From the NCBI RefSeq assembly GCF_018457165.1, contig NZ_JAFMNX010000003.1:372001-436000 (forward strand): 64,000 nucleotides of DNA, given 5' to 3'. The first letter of the stretch is position 1, and each line of letters opens with the position of its first letter. Below are positions 1 through 8,247 of this stretch, piece after piece. This DNA comes from Tianweitania aestuarii (GTDB lineage: Bacteria; Pseudomonadota; Alphaproteobacteria; Rhizobiales; Rhizobiaceae). Under the pieces are notes generated by a model. It had not been told where the DNA came from. It made no database searches and saw nothing but the letters and a program-made list of their open reading frames with translations. The position numbers were made by a program, and so were the translations under genes.

Positions 1-168
1 CACGTTGCGCACGGTGGCGGCCGACAGGTTCACCGGCAGCATGCGCGACAGGTTGCGCGATCCCAGCGGTTCGCCGTCGCGCATGTAAGCATCGACAATC
101 AGCCGGAAGATGTCGCGCGAACGCGCATCCAATGCCGCCAGAGCGGGATCGGGCAGCGGAAAGGTCAT
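1..168 (-). CDS. hrcA: Heat-inducible transcription repressor HrcA, N-terminal fragment (cut by window edge)
   Basis: The reverse strand reads from an ATG at 168 off the left edge, giving the first 56 residues. They contain the start typical of HrcA: 'ARSRDIFRLIVDAYM' followed by 'GEPLGSRNLSRM' and 'LSAATVRNV', which is the N-terminal winged-helix DNA-binding region. HrcA represses groESL and dnaK-type heat-shock operons by binding CIRCE elements. It is divergent from rph, the usual arrangement in Hyphomicrobiales, which supports the call although most of the protein is missing. I see no CIRCE repeat (TTAGCACTC-N9-GAGTGCTAA) in the intergenic region, so autoregulation through this promoter is not evident. 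Confidence 0.88.
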   Translation of the reverse strand, partial: MTFPLPDPALAALDARSRDIFRLIVDAYMRDGEPLGSRNLSRMLPVNLSAATVRNV

Positions 169-280
169 CGCTTCGAAACGGTTGTGAAGATCATAAGAGA
201 GATATATGCCGTTCCCACACCGGCACAACCGCCTTGAAGCGCCCAACACCTGGGTGGCGCGGCGCGTGCAGCCTTTTTCT

Positions 281-309
281 TTGCACTGAAGCGCAGCTCT
301 GGTTAAAAG
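281..309 (+). promoter_or_regulatory. Candidate sigma-70 type promoter for rph
   Basis: TTGCAC at 281-286 and TAAAAG at 304-309 are separated by 17 bases and lie about 40 bases upstream of the rph start. The spacing is ideal and the -35 hexamer is good; the -10 is moderate. This is the best promoter-like sequence in the 169-347 gap between hrcA and rph, and it points toward rph. Confidence 0.45.
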
Positions 310-347
310 CCGGCAATTCTTGATTTCAGTTTATGACCGGACCTTGC

Positions 348-1064
348 ATGCGACCTTCCAAGCGTCAGCCCGACGAAATGCGCGCCATCTCCTTTGAGCG
401 CGGCGTATCCAAGCACGCGGAAGGCTCCTGCCTCGTGAAGTTTGGCGACACGCATGTGTTGTGCACCGCAAGCCTCGAAGAGCGCGTTCCCGGCTGGATG
501 CGCAACACCGGCAAGGGTTGGGTGACGGCCGAATACGGCATGCTGCCGCGCGCCACGGGTGATCGCATGCGCCGTGAGGCTGCTGCCGGCAAGCAGGGTG
601 GCCGCACACAGGAAATCCAGCGCCTCATCGGCCGTTCGCTGCGTTCGGTCGTGGACATGGCCGCCCTCGGTGAAGTGCAGATTACGGTGGATTGCGATGT
701 CATCCAGGCCGATGGCGGCACCCGCACGGCGGCCATCACTGGCGGCTTCGTGGCCCTGCATCAGTGTCTGTCTTGGATGGAAGCGCGCAAGATGATCAGC
801 GTCAACAAGGTCCTGAAGGATCACGTCGCGGCGATTTCCTGCGGCATCTATGAGGGCCAGCCGGTGATCGACTTGGATTACCTCGAAGATTCGGCTGCCC
901 AAACCGACGCCAATTTCGTGATGACCGGCAAGGGCGGCATCGTCGAGATCCAGGGCACGGCCGAGGGCGCGCCTTTTTCGGAAGAAGAATTCTCGCAGCT
1001 GATGGGCCTCGCCAAGAACGGCATCGCCCGTCTCGTCAGCCTGCAGCAGATGGCGATCGGCTGA
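348..1064 (+). CDS. rph: Ribonuclease PH
   Basis: A 238-residue phosphorolytic 3'-5' exoribonuclease that trims tRNA 3' ends, releasing nucleoside diphosphates. The ATG at 348 gives '[12 protein letters not shown]', the conserved RNase PH start; an in-frame ATG at 333 would add five residues not expected in the family. Family hallmarks follow: '[18 protein letters not shown]', '[20 protein letters not shown]', '[16 protein letters not shown]' (phosphate/RNA-binding arginines) and '[18 protein letters not shown]' with the catalytic-site aspartates. Length matches the usual ~238 aa. It lies first in a same-strand run with the VOC gene, rdgB and hemW. Confidence 0.97.
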   Translation: MRPSKRQPDEMRAISFERGVSKHAEGSCLVKFGDTHVLCTASLEERVPGWMRNTGKGWVTAEYGMLPRATGDRMRREAAAGKQGGRTQEIQRLIGRSLRSVVDMAALGEVQITVDCDVIQADGGTRTAAITGGFVALHQCLSWMEARKMISVNKVLKDHVAAISCGIYEGQPVIDLDYLEDSAAQTDANFVMTGKGGIVEIQGTAEGAPFSEEEFSQLMGLAKNGIARLVSLQQMAIG

Positions 1065-1074
1065 GGCCGGTATC

Positions 1075-1488
1075 ATGCAGCCGGCGGCCATCCTGGAATC
1101 CGCGCTTTATGTCGATGACCTCGACAAAGCGGAAGCCTTCTACACGGATGTGCTCGGGCTGCCTTTGATCCGCAAGGTGGAAGGCCGCCATGTGTTCCTG
1201 CGCTGCGGGCAGGGCGTGCTGCTGCTTTTCAACCCGGACGCCACGATCGAGCCGCCCGCACCGGATGCTCGCTTACCCGTGCCACCACATGGCGCAAGGG
1301 GCCAAGGGCATCTCTGCTTCCGGGCTTCGGACGAAGAGATCGACCGGTGGAAAGAGCGGCTGGCGCAAGCTGGGATCGCTATAGAAGCCGCGTTCACCTG
1401 GCCGGAAGGCGGGCGCTCGCTGTACATCCGCGATCCAGCCGGCAATTCGCTGGAATTCGCAAACCCAGAGATTTGGGGATTAGCCTGA
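1075..1488 (+). CDS. VOC (glyoxalase/bleomycin-resistance) family protein
   Basis: A 137-residue protein with one vicinal-oxygen-chelate fold pair: an N-terminal beta-alpha unit '[26 protein letters not shown]' and a C-terminal '[20 protein letters not shown]', the DPxGNxxEf motif of metal-binding VOC proteins. The substrate cannot be told; relatives include glyoxalases, fosfomycin or bleomycin resistance proteins and ring-cleaving dioxygenases. It starts 10 bases after rph, and its TGA overlaps the ATG of rdgB by one base (TGATG), so it is very probably co-transcribed and translationally coupled with rdgB. Confidence 0.85.
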   Translation: MQPAAILESALYVDDLDKAEAFYTDVLGLPLIRKVEGRHVFLRCGQGVLLLFNPDATIEPPAPDARLPVPPHGARGQGHLCFRASDEEIDRWKERLAQAGIAIEAAFTWPEGGRSLYIRDPAGNSLEFANPEIWGLA

Positions 1489-2147
1489 TGGCCGAAACCT
1501 TGCGCCCGATCGGCAACCGTATCGTGGTTGCCAGCCACAACTCCGGCAAGCTGCGGGAATTTGCCGATCTGATCGCGCCGTTCGGCTTGGAAGCGAAATC
1601 GGCTGCCGATTACAACCTGCCTGAGCCGGAAGAAACCGGCACGACATTCGAGGAAAATGCCGCCATCAAGGCGCTGGCCGCCGCCAAGGCGACCGGCCTG
1701 CCGGCCATGTCCGACGATTCCGGCCTGTGCGTGGATGCGCTGAACGGCGAGCCCGGCGTTTACACCGCCAACTGGGCGGAAACCGCCGATGGCACACGTG
1801 ATTTCGTGATGGCGATGCGCAAGGTCGAGGACCGGCTGCAGGCGGTTGGCGCGGTGGATCCCGCACAGCGAACCGGACGCTTCGTGGCCGTAATCTGCCT
1901 CGCCTTTCCCGATGGCGAGGTGGAATATTATCGCGGCGAAGCGGAAGGGCAGCTCATCTGGCCGCCGCGCGGTCAAACCGGCTTCGGCTATGATCCGGTG
2001 TTTTTGCCGGATGGCCGCGACATCACCTTCGGCGAAATGACGCCTGAAGAAAAGCATGGCTGGAAGCCAGGCGACAAGGAAGCCTTGTCGCATCGTGCCC
2101 GGGCTTTCCAGAAGTTCGCCACAGCCCGTCTGGAGTCTCAGGTCTAG
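1488..2147 (+). CDS. rdgB: RdgB/HAM1 non-canonical purine NTP pyrophosphatase
   Basis: A 219-residue house-cleaning enzyme that hydrolyses ITP, dITP and XTP to the monophosphates and keeps deaminated purines out of nucleic acids. The N-terminus has the signature '[21 protein letters not shown]', followed by '[17 protein letters not shown]' and '[20 protein letters not shown]' with the catalytic aspartates. '[12 protein letters not shown]' and 'HRARAFQKF' complete the substrate pocket. An upstream in-frame ATG exists at 1347, inside the VOC gene; the ATG at 1488 is chosen because it gives the family length and a TGATG junction. Confidence 0.96.
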   Translation: MAETLRPIGNRIVVASHNSGKLREFADLIAPFGLEAKSAADYNLPEPEETGTTFEENAAIKALAAAKATGLPAMSDDSGLCVDALNGEPGVYTANWAETADGTRDFVMAMRKVEDRLQAVGAVDPAQRTGRFVAVICLAFPDGEVEYYRGEAEGQLIWPPRGQTGFGYDPVFLPDGRDITFGEMTPEEKHGWKPGDKEALSHRARAFQKFATARLESQV

Positions 2148-3308
2148 GTGCGGCGCGACGACGGCTCGCCCGGCTTCGGCGTTTATATTCACTGGCCGTT
2201 TTGCGCGGCCAAATGCCCCTATTGCGACTTCAACAGCCATGTGCGCCACCAGCCGGTGGACCAGGAACGCTTCGCCGAAGCCTTCCGGCGCGAAATGGCC
2301 GGCATGCGCGAGCGCACCGGGCCACGCGAGGTCACCTCGATTTTCCTGGGCGGTGGCACCCCGTCCTTGATGAAGCCGGAAACGGTGGGTGCTGTGCTCG
2401 ATGCGGTTGCAGCCAACTGGACCGTGCCGGATGGCATCGAGATTACGCTGGAGGCCAATCCGACCTCCGTCGAAGCCAATCGTTTCCGGGGCTATCGTGC
2501 AGCCGGCGTCAACCGCGTGTCGCTGGGCGTGCAGGCGCTGAACGACATCGACCTCCGGTTTCTCGGTCGCATGCACAATGTGACGGAGGCGCTGACCGCC
2601 ATCGACCTTGCGCGCGAGATCTTCCCGCGCCTGTCCTTTGATCTGATCTATGCCCGCCCTCTGCAGACGCTCGAAGCCTGGGAAGCGGAACTGCGCCAGG
2701 CTATCGGCTATGCTGCCGACCACCTGTCGCTCTATCAACTGACCATCGAGGAAGGCACGCCCTTCTACGCGCTGCACCGTGCCAAGAAGTTCGCCATTCC
2801 CGATCCCGATCACGCCGCCGATCTTTACGAGCTGACGCAGACCGTCACGGCACAAGCCGGATTGCCGGCCTATGAAGTCTCGAACCACGCCGTTCCCGGC
2901 GCGGAAAGCCGGCATAACCTGACATATTGGCGCTACGGCGATTATGTCGGCATCGGCCCCGGTGCGCATGGTCGCTTCGTAGAGGGGCGCCAGCGGATCG
3001 TGACGATCGCCGAACGGCATCCGGAAAACTGGCTGGCGGCGGTGGAGCAGAATGGCACTGGCATCACATCAGGCGAACAGCTGACGTCCTGGGAAGAAGC
3101 CGACGAGCTTCTTCTGATGGGCCTGCGGCTGCGCGAAGGCATCGAAGTGCATCGCTATGAAGCGCTCGCCAACCGCGGCTTCGAACCGGAGCGTCTCAGC
3201 TTTCTGCAACAACAGGGTCTGGTGGAATCGATCGGCAACAGCCGCTTGCGGGCAACGCAGGCTGGCATGAGTGTGCTCGATGCGCTGGTCGCAGACCTCG
3301 CGCAATAA
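2148..3308 (+). CDS. hemW: HemW, radical SAM heme chaperone (formerly HemN-like)
   Basis: A 386-residue radical SAM protein starting with GTG directly after the rdgB stop. The 4Fe-4S ligating motif C19-x3-C23-x2-C26 (in 'WPFCAAKCPYCDFN') is followed by 'IFLGGGTPSL' and 'VNRVSLGVQALND', as in HemW. HemW proteins bind heme and are implicated in heme delivery to respiratory enzymes; they lack the extra N-terminal residues needed for coproporphyrinogen III oxidation by true HemN. The C-terminal HemN_C domain is present ('ADELLLMGLRLREGI'). Position after rdgB is the standard rhizobial order. Confidence 0.95.
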   Translation: MRRDDGSPGFGVYIHWPFCAAKCPYCDFNSHVRHQPVDQERFAEAFRREMAGMRERTGPREVTSIFLGGGTPSLMKPETVGAVLDAVAANWTVPDGIEITLEANPTSVEANRFRGYRAAGVNRVSLGVQALNDIDLRFLGRMHNVTEALTAIDLAREIFPRLSFDLIYARPLQTLEAWEAELRQAIGYAADHLSLYQLTIEEGTPFYALHRAKKFAIPDPDHAADLYELTQTVTAQAGLPAYEVSNHAVPGAESRHNLTYWRYGDYVGIGPGAHGRFVEGRQRIVTIAERHPENWLAAVEQNGTGITSGEQLTSWEEADELLLMGLRLREGIEVHRYEALANRGFEPERLSFLQQQGLVESIGNSRLRATQAGMSVLDALVADLAQ

Positions 3309-3314
3309 AACGCG

Positions 3315-3491
3315 TCAGGCCTGCTTGAGGCGCGTGTCCATGTTTGCGGGGACCTGCGTCTCAGGAGCGTGCTCGATCTTCACCGGATCGATCCGGTCAC
3401 CGGTCTTCTTGCGCACCGTCCATTTGGAAACATCAGTGTTGCGGCCCGCATAATAGGGCTCGAAACTGTTATGGACCTGCAGATTGCTCAT
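3315..3491 (-). CDS. Small conserved-looking protein of 58 aa, unknown function
   Basis: A 58-residue soluble, hydrophilic protein beginning 'MSNLQVHNSFEPYYAGR'. I recognise no domain. The ATG at 3491 is chosen over an upstream ATG at 3521 because a strong ribosome-binding site (GGGAG) lies 7 bases before it. A perfect EcfG-type promoter (3513-3537) sits just upstream, so the mRNA leader would be very short. It converges on hemW with a 6-base gap. The combination of promoter, ribosome-binding site and ORF makes it a credible gene, probably expressed in the general stress response. Confidence 0.65.
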   Translation of the reverse strand: MSNLQVHNSFEPYYAGRNTDVSKWTVRKKTGDRIDPVKIEHAPETQVPANMDTRLKQA

Positions 3492-3512
3492 AATAAACTC
3501 CCGACCTGCCGA

Positions 3513-3537
3513 AACGCGCAAAGCGCCGGCAGGTTCC
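3513..3537 (-). promoter_or_regulatory. EcfG/RpoE2-type general stress promoter for the 58-aa gene
   Basis: On the reverse strand: GGAAC (3537-3533), 17 bases, GTT (3515-3513), with C before the GTT. This matches the alphaproteobacterial general stress sigma factor pattern (GGAAC, then about 16-17 bases, then cGTT). The GTT ends 21 bases before the ATG of the small gene at 3491. Confidence 0.65.
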
Positions 3538-3606
3538 GCCTTCTTCTTAGGCAGATGAGAGTTTCTTACGCAGCGTCATCGTAAGCGTATGATCAGGGGC
3601 GGGGGC

Positions 3607-4836
3607 TTAGCTGCCGCTGAAGCTGCGGGGTGCGGGGCTGACAACCCGGGTCGCACCACCGGGAGCGACTTCATACACGGCATAGCCACGCTGCGTCGTG
3701 CCATCCGGCTCGAACCGGAACACGCCGGCGTAACCGGCATAGCCTGAATCGGCTTCGATGACGCTGTTAGCGAACCCACCGGCCCCGAAGCGCTTCACCA
3801 CGCTGCCGGCCATCACCACAGTATCATAGGCAAGGGCGGCATTGGCGGTGGGTGCTGTCCCGAATTTGCCCTGGTAGCGCGCCTTGAAGGCGGTCAGCCG
3901 CTGCTGGTCGCTATCGGCGAACCAGGCGCCCTGCAGCGCCGGATCGCTCAAATTGGCGGTTGTCCACTGCCCGGTGCCGAGCAACCGCTTGTTTGCGAGA
4001 TCAGCACCGTTGGAGCGCAGCGCACCGAGAATGGCCGCCGGCGTCGGGCCGCCATCGGGAATGAGAATGGCGTCGGCCTGCATGAGAACCGGAACTGCCG
4101 CCGCAGCCGCCTGCTGGATGGACGCCTCGTTTGCGTCATAGCGCACCGACGCCGCCATCACGCCGCCATTGGCCTGGATTGCGGTACGCGCGGCCTGTTC
4201 GGCGAGATCGCCGGCAGGACCATTGGCAAAGAAGCCAAGCACCGAGCGCACCCCGTTCTGCGAAGCATAGGAAACAGTGCGCGTTACCACGCCACCGGGA
4301 AGGAAGGAGTTCAGATAAACGCGCGAACCCGCCACGTTGCGATCCGAGGAAAAGGCGATCATCGTCTTGCCCGCAGGCCGCGTCACGCCGGCGGCTGCCG
4401 ACACATCGGCGGCAAAGATCGGGCCGAGAACCAGCGACGACCCCTCAAGCACGGCTTCGCTGGCCGCTGCCTGCACGCGGGCCGCATCGCGTCCGGTGTC
4501 CTTGATCACGAGCTGCAACGTGTCTTGTCCGACATCTTCCATGGCAAGCGCTGCGGCATTGCGGAATTCGCGGCCGATCTGCGCGCTGGTGCCTTCCGCT
4601 GACAACGGCAAAAGCAGCGCGACGCGCACCGATCCCTGTCCGAGCACTTCGCCACTGGCCGGCGGTAAGGCGTTTTGTGTCAGCGACGGTGCTTCGATTG
4701 CCTGCGGTGCGGCCTGCATTTGGGGTTGCTGCGGCATGCCTGCCGGCACCTGGGTCTGGCAGCCTGCAAGAAGCCCTAGTCCAAGCACGAAGCCCAGCTG
4801 GCGCATACCCGGTCGGCGGAACAACAAACGCGTCAC
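3607..4836 (-). CDS. Penicillin-binding protein activator (LpoA-like) lipoprotein
   Basis: A 409-residue outer-membrane lipoprotein candidate with a periplasmic-binding-protein (type 1) fold. The chosen start is GTG at 4836, preceded by AGGA at good spacing; it gives an arginine-bearing signal peptide ending in lipobox L-A-G-C, with Cys26 as the lipidation site. A Gln/Pro/Ala-rich linker follows, then 'VRVALLLPLS', the entry strand of LppC/LpoA and Leu/Ile/Val-binding folds. LpoA of enterobacteria activates PBP1A, and a class A PBP is encoded 10 kb away. As in E. coli, it neighbours rsmI and a YraN-family gene, though here it is divergent from rsmI. Confidence 0.82.
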   Translation of the reverse strand: MTRLLFRRPGMRQLGFVLGLGLLAGCQTQVPAGMPQQPQMQAAPQAIEAPSLTQNALPPASGEVLGQGSVRVALLLPLSAEGTSAQIGREFRNAAALAMEDVGQDTLQLVIKDTGRDAARVQAAASEAVLEGSSLVLGPIFAADVSAAAGVTRPAGKTMIAFSSDRNVAGSRVYLNSFLPGGVVTRTVSYASQNGVRSVLGFFANGPAGDLAEQAARTAIQANGGVMAASVRYDANEASIQQAAAAAVPVLMQADAILIPDGGPTPAAILGALRSNGADLANKRLLGTGQWTTANLSDPALQGAWFADSDQQRLTAFKARYQGKFGTAPTANAALAYDTVVMAGSVVKRFGAGGFANSVIEADSGYAGYAGVFRFEPDGTTQRGYAVYEVAPGGATRVVSPAPRSFSGS

Positions 4837-4922
4837 AACAATCCTTTCCGGCTCGATACCGGCTTTCAAAATCGCGCGGGACTTTGCAAGCTTGCGCACG
4901 CCGTGTCAAAGCTCGCCCTGAC

Positions 4923-5849
4923 ATGACCCCGAAGGACAAAACCGTGCAGGACGAAGCGGACGCGCCGAAGAGCTTCATGATCGGCCAGACGACTATGCCG
5001 GCTCGCCCGCTCGAGCCAGCGCTTTACATCGTCTCGACGCCAATCGGCAATCTCGGCGACATCACGTTGCGCGCGCTGGAAACATTGGCCGTTGCCGACA
5101 TTTTGGCCTGCGAAGATACCCGCGTCACCCGCGTACTTCTCGAACGCTACGGCATACGCCGCCGCGCCTTCGCGTATCATGAGCACAATGAAAGCGAAGC
5201 CACGCCGCGTCTGGTTGAAGCGGTCGCCGGCGGCAAGAGCGTAGCGCTGGTGAGCGACGCCGGCACGCCGCTGATTTCCGATCCGGGCTTTCGACTTGTC
5301 GGCGCGATGGCGGAAGCCGGCTTGCGTGTGATCCCCATCCCCGGCGCATCTGCCGTTCTCTCAGCGCTTGCAGTCTCCGGTCTAGCAACGGATTCTTTTT
5401 TCTTTGCCGGCTTTCTATCACCAAAGGATGGTGCCAAGCGCAGTCGCTTGAACGCGGTAAAAGCCATTCCAGGCACGCTGATCTTCTATGAATCGCCGCG
5501 CCGTCTTGCTGTCAGCCTGCAGGCCATGGCCGATGAACTTGGTGCCGACCGGCAGGCGACGGTGTCGCGCGAACTCACCAAGACTTTCGAGGAAGTGCGT
5601 CGCGGCACCCTGAGTGAACTTGCCGCGCATTATGCCGAAGCCGATACGCCGCGCGGCGAGATCGTCATCTGCGTTGCTCCACCCGGCGAGCCGGACGCCC
5701 CAAAGGAAGCGGATGTCGACACGCTTCTCTTGTCGCTCTCCGAGGAGATGTCGACGGCGAAAGCGGCAGGCGAGGCGGCCAAGCAAACCGGGCTGCCGAA
5801 AGGCGACCTCTACAAACGCCTTCTGGAGCTGAAGGACGCACAAGCGTGA
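4923..5849 (+). CDS. rsmI: RsmI, 16S rRNA (cytidine1402-2'-O)-methyltransferase
   Basis: A 308-residue SAM-dependent methyltransferase of the tetrapyrrole-methylase superfamily. It 2'-O-methylates C1402 in the ribosomal P site. Family motifs: '[20 protein letters not shown]', '[14 protein letters not shown]', 'AFAYHEHNE', '[16 protein letters not shown]' and '[18 protein letters not shown]'. The ATG at 4923 is chosen; a longer reading frame extends back to 4677 but would run opposite to the lipoprotein gene's signal-peptide region. Its TGA overlaps the GTG of the yraN-type gene (GTGA), indicating coupling. Confidence 0.95.
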   Translation: MTPKDKTVQDEADAPKSFMIGQTTMPARPLEPALYIVSTPIGNLGDITLRALETLAVADILACEDTRVTRVLLERYGIRRRAFAYHEHNESEATPRLVEAVAGGKSVALVSDAGTPLISDPGFRLVGAMAEAGLRVIPIPGASAVLSALAVSGLATDSFFFAGFLSPKDGAKRSRLNAVKAIPGTLIFYESPRRLAVSLQAMADELGADRQATVSRELTKTFEEVRRGTLSELAAHYAEADTPRGEIVICVAPPGEPDAPKEADVDTLLLSLSEEMSTAKAAGEAAKQTGLPKGDLYKRLLELKDAQA

Positions 5850-6220
5850 AGGTGCCGGGCAAGGCGAAGCTCAAGGCGTACAGGCGCGGCCACACCAGCG
5901 AAGCCTTTGCCGCTTTCGCGCTGATGGTGAAGGGCTACCGGATCGTCGCGCGTCGCTACCGCACGAAGAGCGGCGAGATCGACATCATTGCCCGTCGAGG
6001 CACGCTTGTGGCGATCGTCGAGGTCAAGGCGAGGCCAAACCTCTCACAGGCCATGGACGCCATCAGTCCGTCGGCCCAGGGCCGCATCGAAGCCGCCGCC
6101 GATCTGTGGCTGGCCAGGCAACGCGATTATGCCCGGCTCAACCTGCGCTTCGACATGGTGGCCGTACTGCCCTGGCACTGGCCGATCCACGTGCCGAACA
6201 TCTTCCAGGGACGAAACTAG
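5846..6220 (+). CDS. YraN/UPF0102 family nuclease-fold protein
   Basis: A 124-residue protein with the endonuclease-like core of UPF0102: '[27 protein letters not shown]', where the E-x-D...E-x-K arrangement resembles a Holliday-junction resolvase or restriction endonuclease active site. Cellular function is unsettled. It begins with GTG overlapping the rsmI stop by 4 bases. Its TAG stop shares the palindromic CTAG with the TAG of the convergent P450 gene, so the two genes overlap tail to tail by four bases. Confidence 0.9.
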   Translation: MKVPGKAKLKAYRRGHTSEAFAAFALMVKGYRIVARRYRTKSGEIDIIARRGTLVAIVEVKARPNLSQAMDAISPSAQGRIEAAADLWLARQRDYARLNLRFDMVAVLPWHWPIHVPNIFQGRN

Positions 6221-7602
6221 GTCCGTTTCGTCACGGTCATCCACAAACCGCCTTCCGGCTGCGTGGTCAGTTTCTGCACCGGCCATGGATTGGTCTGCGC
6301 CGTGGTGTCGAACCGGTAGCGCGACATCAGCACGCCCAGCGCAATCGCTGCTTCCTGCATGGCGAAGCTCGCGCCGATACAGGTCCGGGCGCCCGCACCG
6401 AAGGGGAGATACTGGTAGCGATCAATCTTGTCGCGGTTCTCCGGATGAAAGCGCTCCGGCATGAAGGCGTCCGGCTGATCCCAGAACTTGCGGTGGCGAT
6501 GCACCGTCCACGGCATCATCAGGACCTGCGTGCCCTGCTTGATCTCGAGATCCTTGTAACGGTCGTCCTCGATCGGCTCACGATTGAGCGAAGGTGCCGG
6601 CGGATAAAGCCGCATGGCTTCCTCGAAAGCCGCGCGTGTCAGCGGCATGGCGTCGAGCCAGTCAACGGGATCGGGCACGCTCGCCACGACCTGATCGATC
6701 TCGGCTTCGATCGGTGCGCGCTCCCATGGCGCATTGGCGAGGCAATAGAGCGTCCAGCCCAAAGCCCGGGCCGTGGTTTCGTGACCGGCGCCGATAAAGG
6801 TGATGATGTTGTCTTCGACCTCGCCGCGCGTCAGCCCGTCCGGACCTTCGGCGCGCAAAAGTAGCGTCAGGAAATCTTCCGGAACATCATCGGGCGTCCG
6901 CTGCATGCGTTTGCGGCGCAGATCCATCGTGTCGGACACGATCTGGCGAAAGTAAGCCATTGCCTTGCGCCCGCGAAACTGCGTGAAACGCGGCAGCCAT
7001 TTCGGCGCGCGCAGAAGATCGAGCGGATCGACGCGCCCCATCGTTTCGAACAAGCGATCGATCTGCGTTTCGAACGATCCCGGCTCTCCGGCAATCTCGC
7101 CCGAAAACAGGGTTTCGGCCAGGATCTCATAGGTCAGCGTGGTCATGTCGCGTGCGACATCCACAGCCGCACCGGGACGATCGGCCTGTTCTTCGTAGCG
7201 TTGAACAAAATCGGTCGAGCATTTCAGCATCGGCTGCGCGAAGTTCTTGTTGTGGCGCGGCGTAAACACCGGCGCCATCGCCTTGCGCGAGCGCTTCCAC
7301 ACCGCACCCTCGGCGGTCAGAAGACCATCGCGCAGGATTGGGCGCAGAATGTTCTGGCGCACCGTCGCCATCTTGTAGTTCTTGGCGTTGTCCACCAGCA
7401 CATGCCGGATCAGTCCAGGATCGTTGGCGATCAGCAACGGTCCGCCGACACCGGCAACGCTGATCCAGGGCTCGTTGTAGGAAGGCGCACCCCACAGCTC
7501 CAACGGATTGCGGTAAACGATCCCGATCATCTGCAGGGTCGAAGGCGGTATGGTGCGCGGCTTCGGTGCGGGCGGAATAAAGGGCGCGGGTTTAGCATCC
7601 AT
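6217..7602 (-). CDS. Cytochrome P450 monooxygenase
   Basis: A 461-residue soluble P450. The heme-ligand loop reads '[10 protein letters not shown]', with the cysteine thiolate ligand. The I-helix has 'GAGHETTA' with acidic and Thr residues for O2 activation. The K-helix ExxR motif is 'EAMR', and 'PERFHPEN' is the usual PERF region. There is no signal anchor. The ATG at 7602 is chosen over one at 7656 because GGAG precedes it. No ferredoxin or reductase gene is adjacent, so electron partners must be encoded elsewhere. Layout and length resemble bacterial CYP102/CYP4-like sequences more than the ~400-aa class I enzymes. The substrate is unknown. Confidence 0.95.
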   Translation of the reverse strand: MDAKPAPFIPPAPKPRTIPPSTLQMIGIVYRNPLELWGAPSYNEPWISVAGVGGPLLIANDPGLIRHVLVDNAKNYKMATVRQNILRPILRDGLLTAEGAVWKRSRKAMAPVFTPRHNKNFAQPMLKCSTDFVQRYEEQADRPGAAVDVARDMTTLTYEILAETLFSGEIAGEPGSFETQIDRLFETMGRVDPLDLLRAPKWLPRFTQFRGRKAMAYFRQIVSDTMDLRRKRMQRTPDDVPEDFLTLLLRAEGPDGLTRGEVEDNIITFIGAGHETTARALGWTLYCLANAPWERAPIEAEIDQVVASVPDPVDWLDAMPLTRAAFEEAMRLYPPAPSLNREPIEDDRYKDLEIKQGTQVLMMPWTVHRHRKFWDQPDAFMPERFHPENRDKIDRYQYLPFGAGARTCIGASFAMQEAAIALGVLMSRYRFDTTAQTNPWPVQKLTTQPEGGLWMTVTKRT

Positions 7603-7792
7603 GGAAAAGGGCTCCAGCCATGTCCCTGATATGGGAACGGTGAGGAAGAGCCTCAATGCGCAAACGCAAAACCTCTTCGCCGCAGGCTTCTTGACGCGCC
7701 CTGTTCAGCAAGGCAAAAAAATTCATCCAGTGGTGCAACGAAACTGTACCAACGCGAGTTTGGTAAGTTGCGACAGGGATACAGAACCAGAC

Positions 7793-8209
7793 ATGTGCAA
7801 AGTACTCGTGGTTGAAGACGAAATTTTCGTCGCAATCGAGATTGAGCACGTGGTCGAGGAACTCGGTTATAGCGCGATCGGAATTGCAGCGGATCATCGC
7901 ACGGCGATGGATCTGGCTCCGGACGCGGATATCGCTTTAGTGGACCTCAATCTGCGTGATGGTGCGACCGGCCCCGAGATCGGCCGCGCTTTGGCCGACA
8001 AGCATGGCATCACCGTTTTGTTCATGACGGCCAACCCATCGCAGATCAGCGAAGGCGTGCCCGGAACGCTTGGCGTGTTGTCGAAGCCGGTTGCAGACGA
8101 TGAGCTGAAACAGGCGATCCATTACGCGCGTGCATGCCACAACAAGGCGGTTGCCGTTCCGCCCAAGCGCCTCCAGCTTTTTGCGCTCCAGCCTTCACAC
8201 ATCAACTAA
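7793..8209 (+). CDS. Single-domain response regulator
   Basis: A 138-residue receiver domain with no output domain. Acidic pocket E8/D9/E10, phospho-acceptor D51 in 'VDLNL', switch T79 in 'FMTA' and conserved K98 in 'SKP' are all present, so it should be phosphorylatable. A ~25-residue basic tail follows the receiver. The ATG at 7793 starts directly at the conserved 'KVLVVEDE'; the reading frame is open back to 7550 but that part overlaps the P450 gene. Partner kinase unknown; the HWE kinase at 28176 is one candidate. It converges on polA. Confidence 0.9.
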   Translation: MCKVLVVEDEIFVAIEIEHVVEELGYSAIGIAADHRTAMDLAPDADIALVDLNLRDGATGPEIGRALADKHGITVLFMTANPSQISEGVPGTLGVLSKPVADDELKQAIHYARACHNKAVAVPPKRLQLFALQPSHIN

Positions 8210-8247
8210 CGTCGAGTGTCGATCGACGCCTGGCCGGTCACGCCGGC

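Noticed and set aside
169-347. CIRCE element between hrcA and rph
   Set aside because: No TTAGCACTC-N9-GAGTGCTAA or close variant was found there.
1140-3020. A reverse-strand frame of 626 codons across the VOC gene, rdgB and hemW
   Set aside because: All three opposite genes are well supported by motifs and coupling, so this is a shadow frame.
7634-7658. GGAAC ahead of the response regulator as an EcfG site
   Set aside because: The bases 17 and 18 downstream do not give GTT or TT.
7793-8209. PhyR, the general stress response regulator
   Set aside because: PhyR has an N-terminal sigma-like domain before its receiver; this protein is a receiver only.
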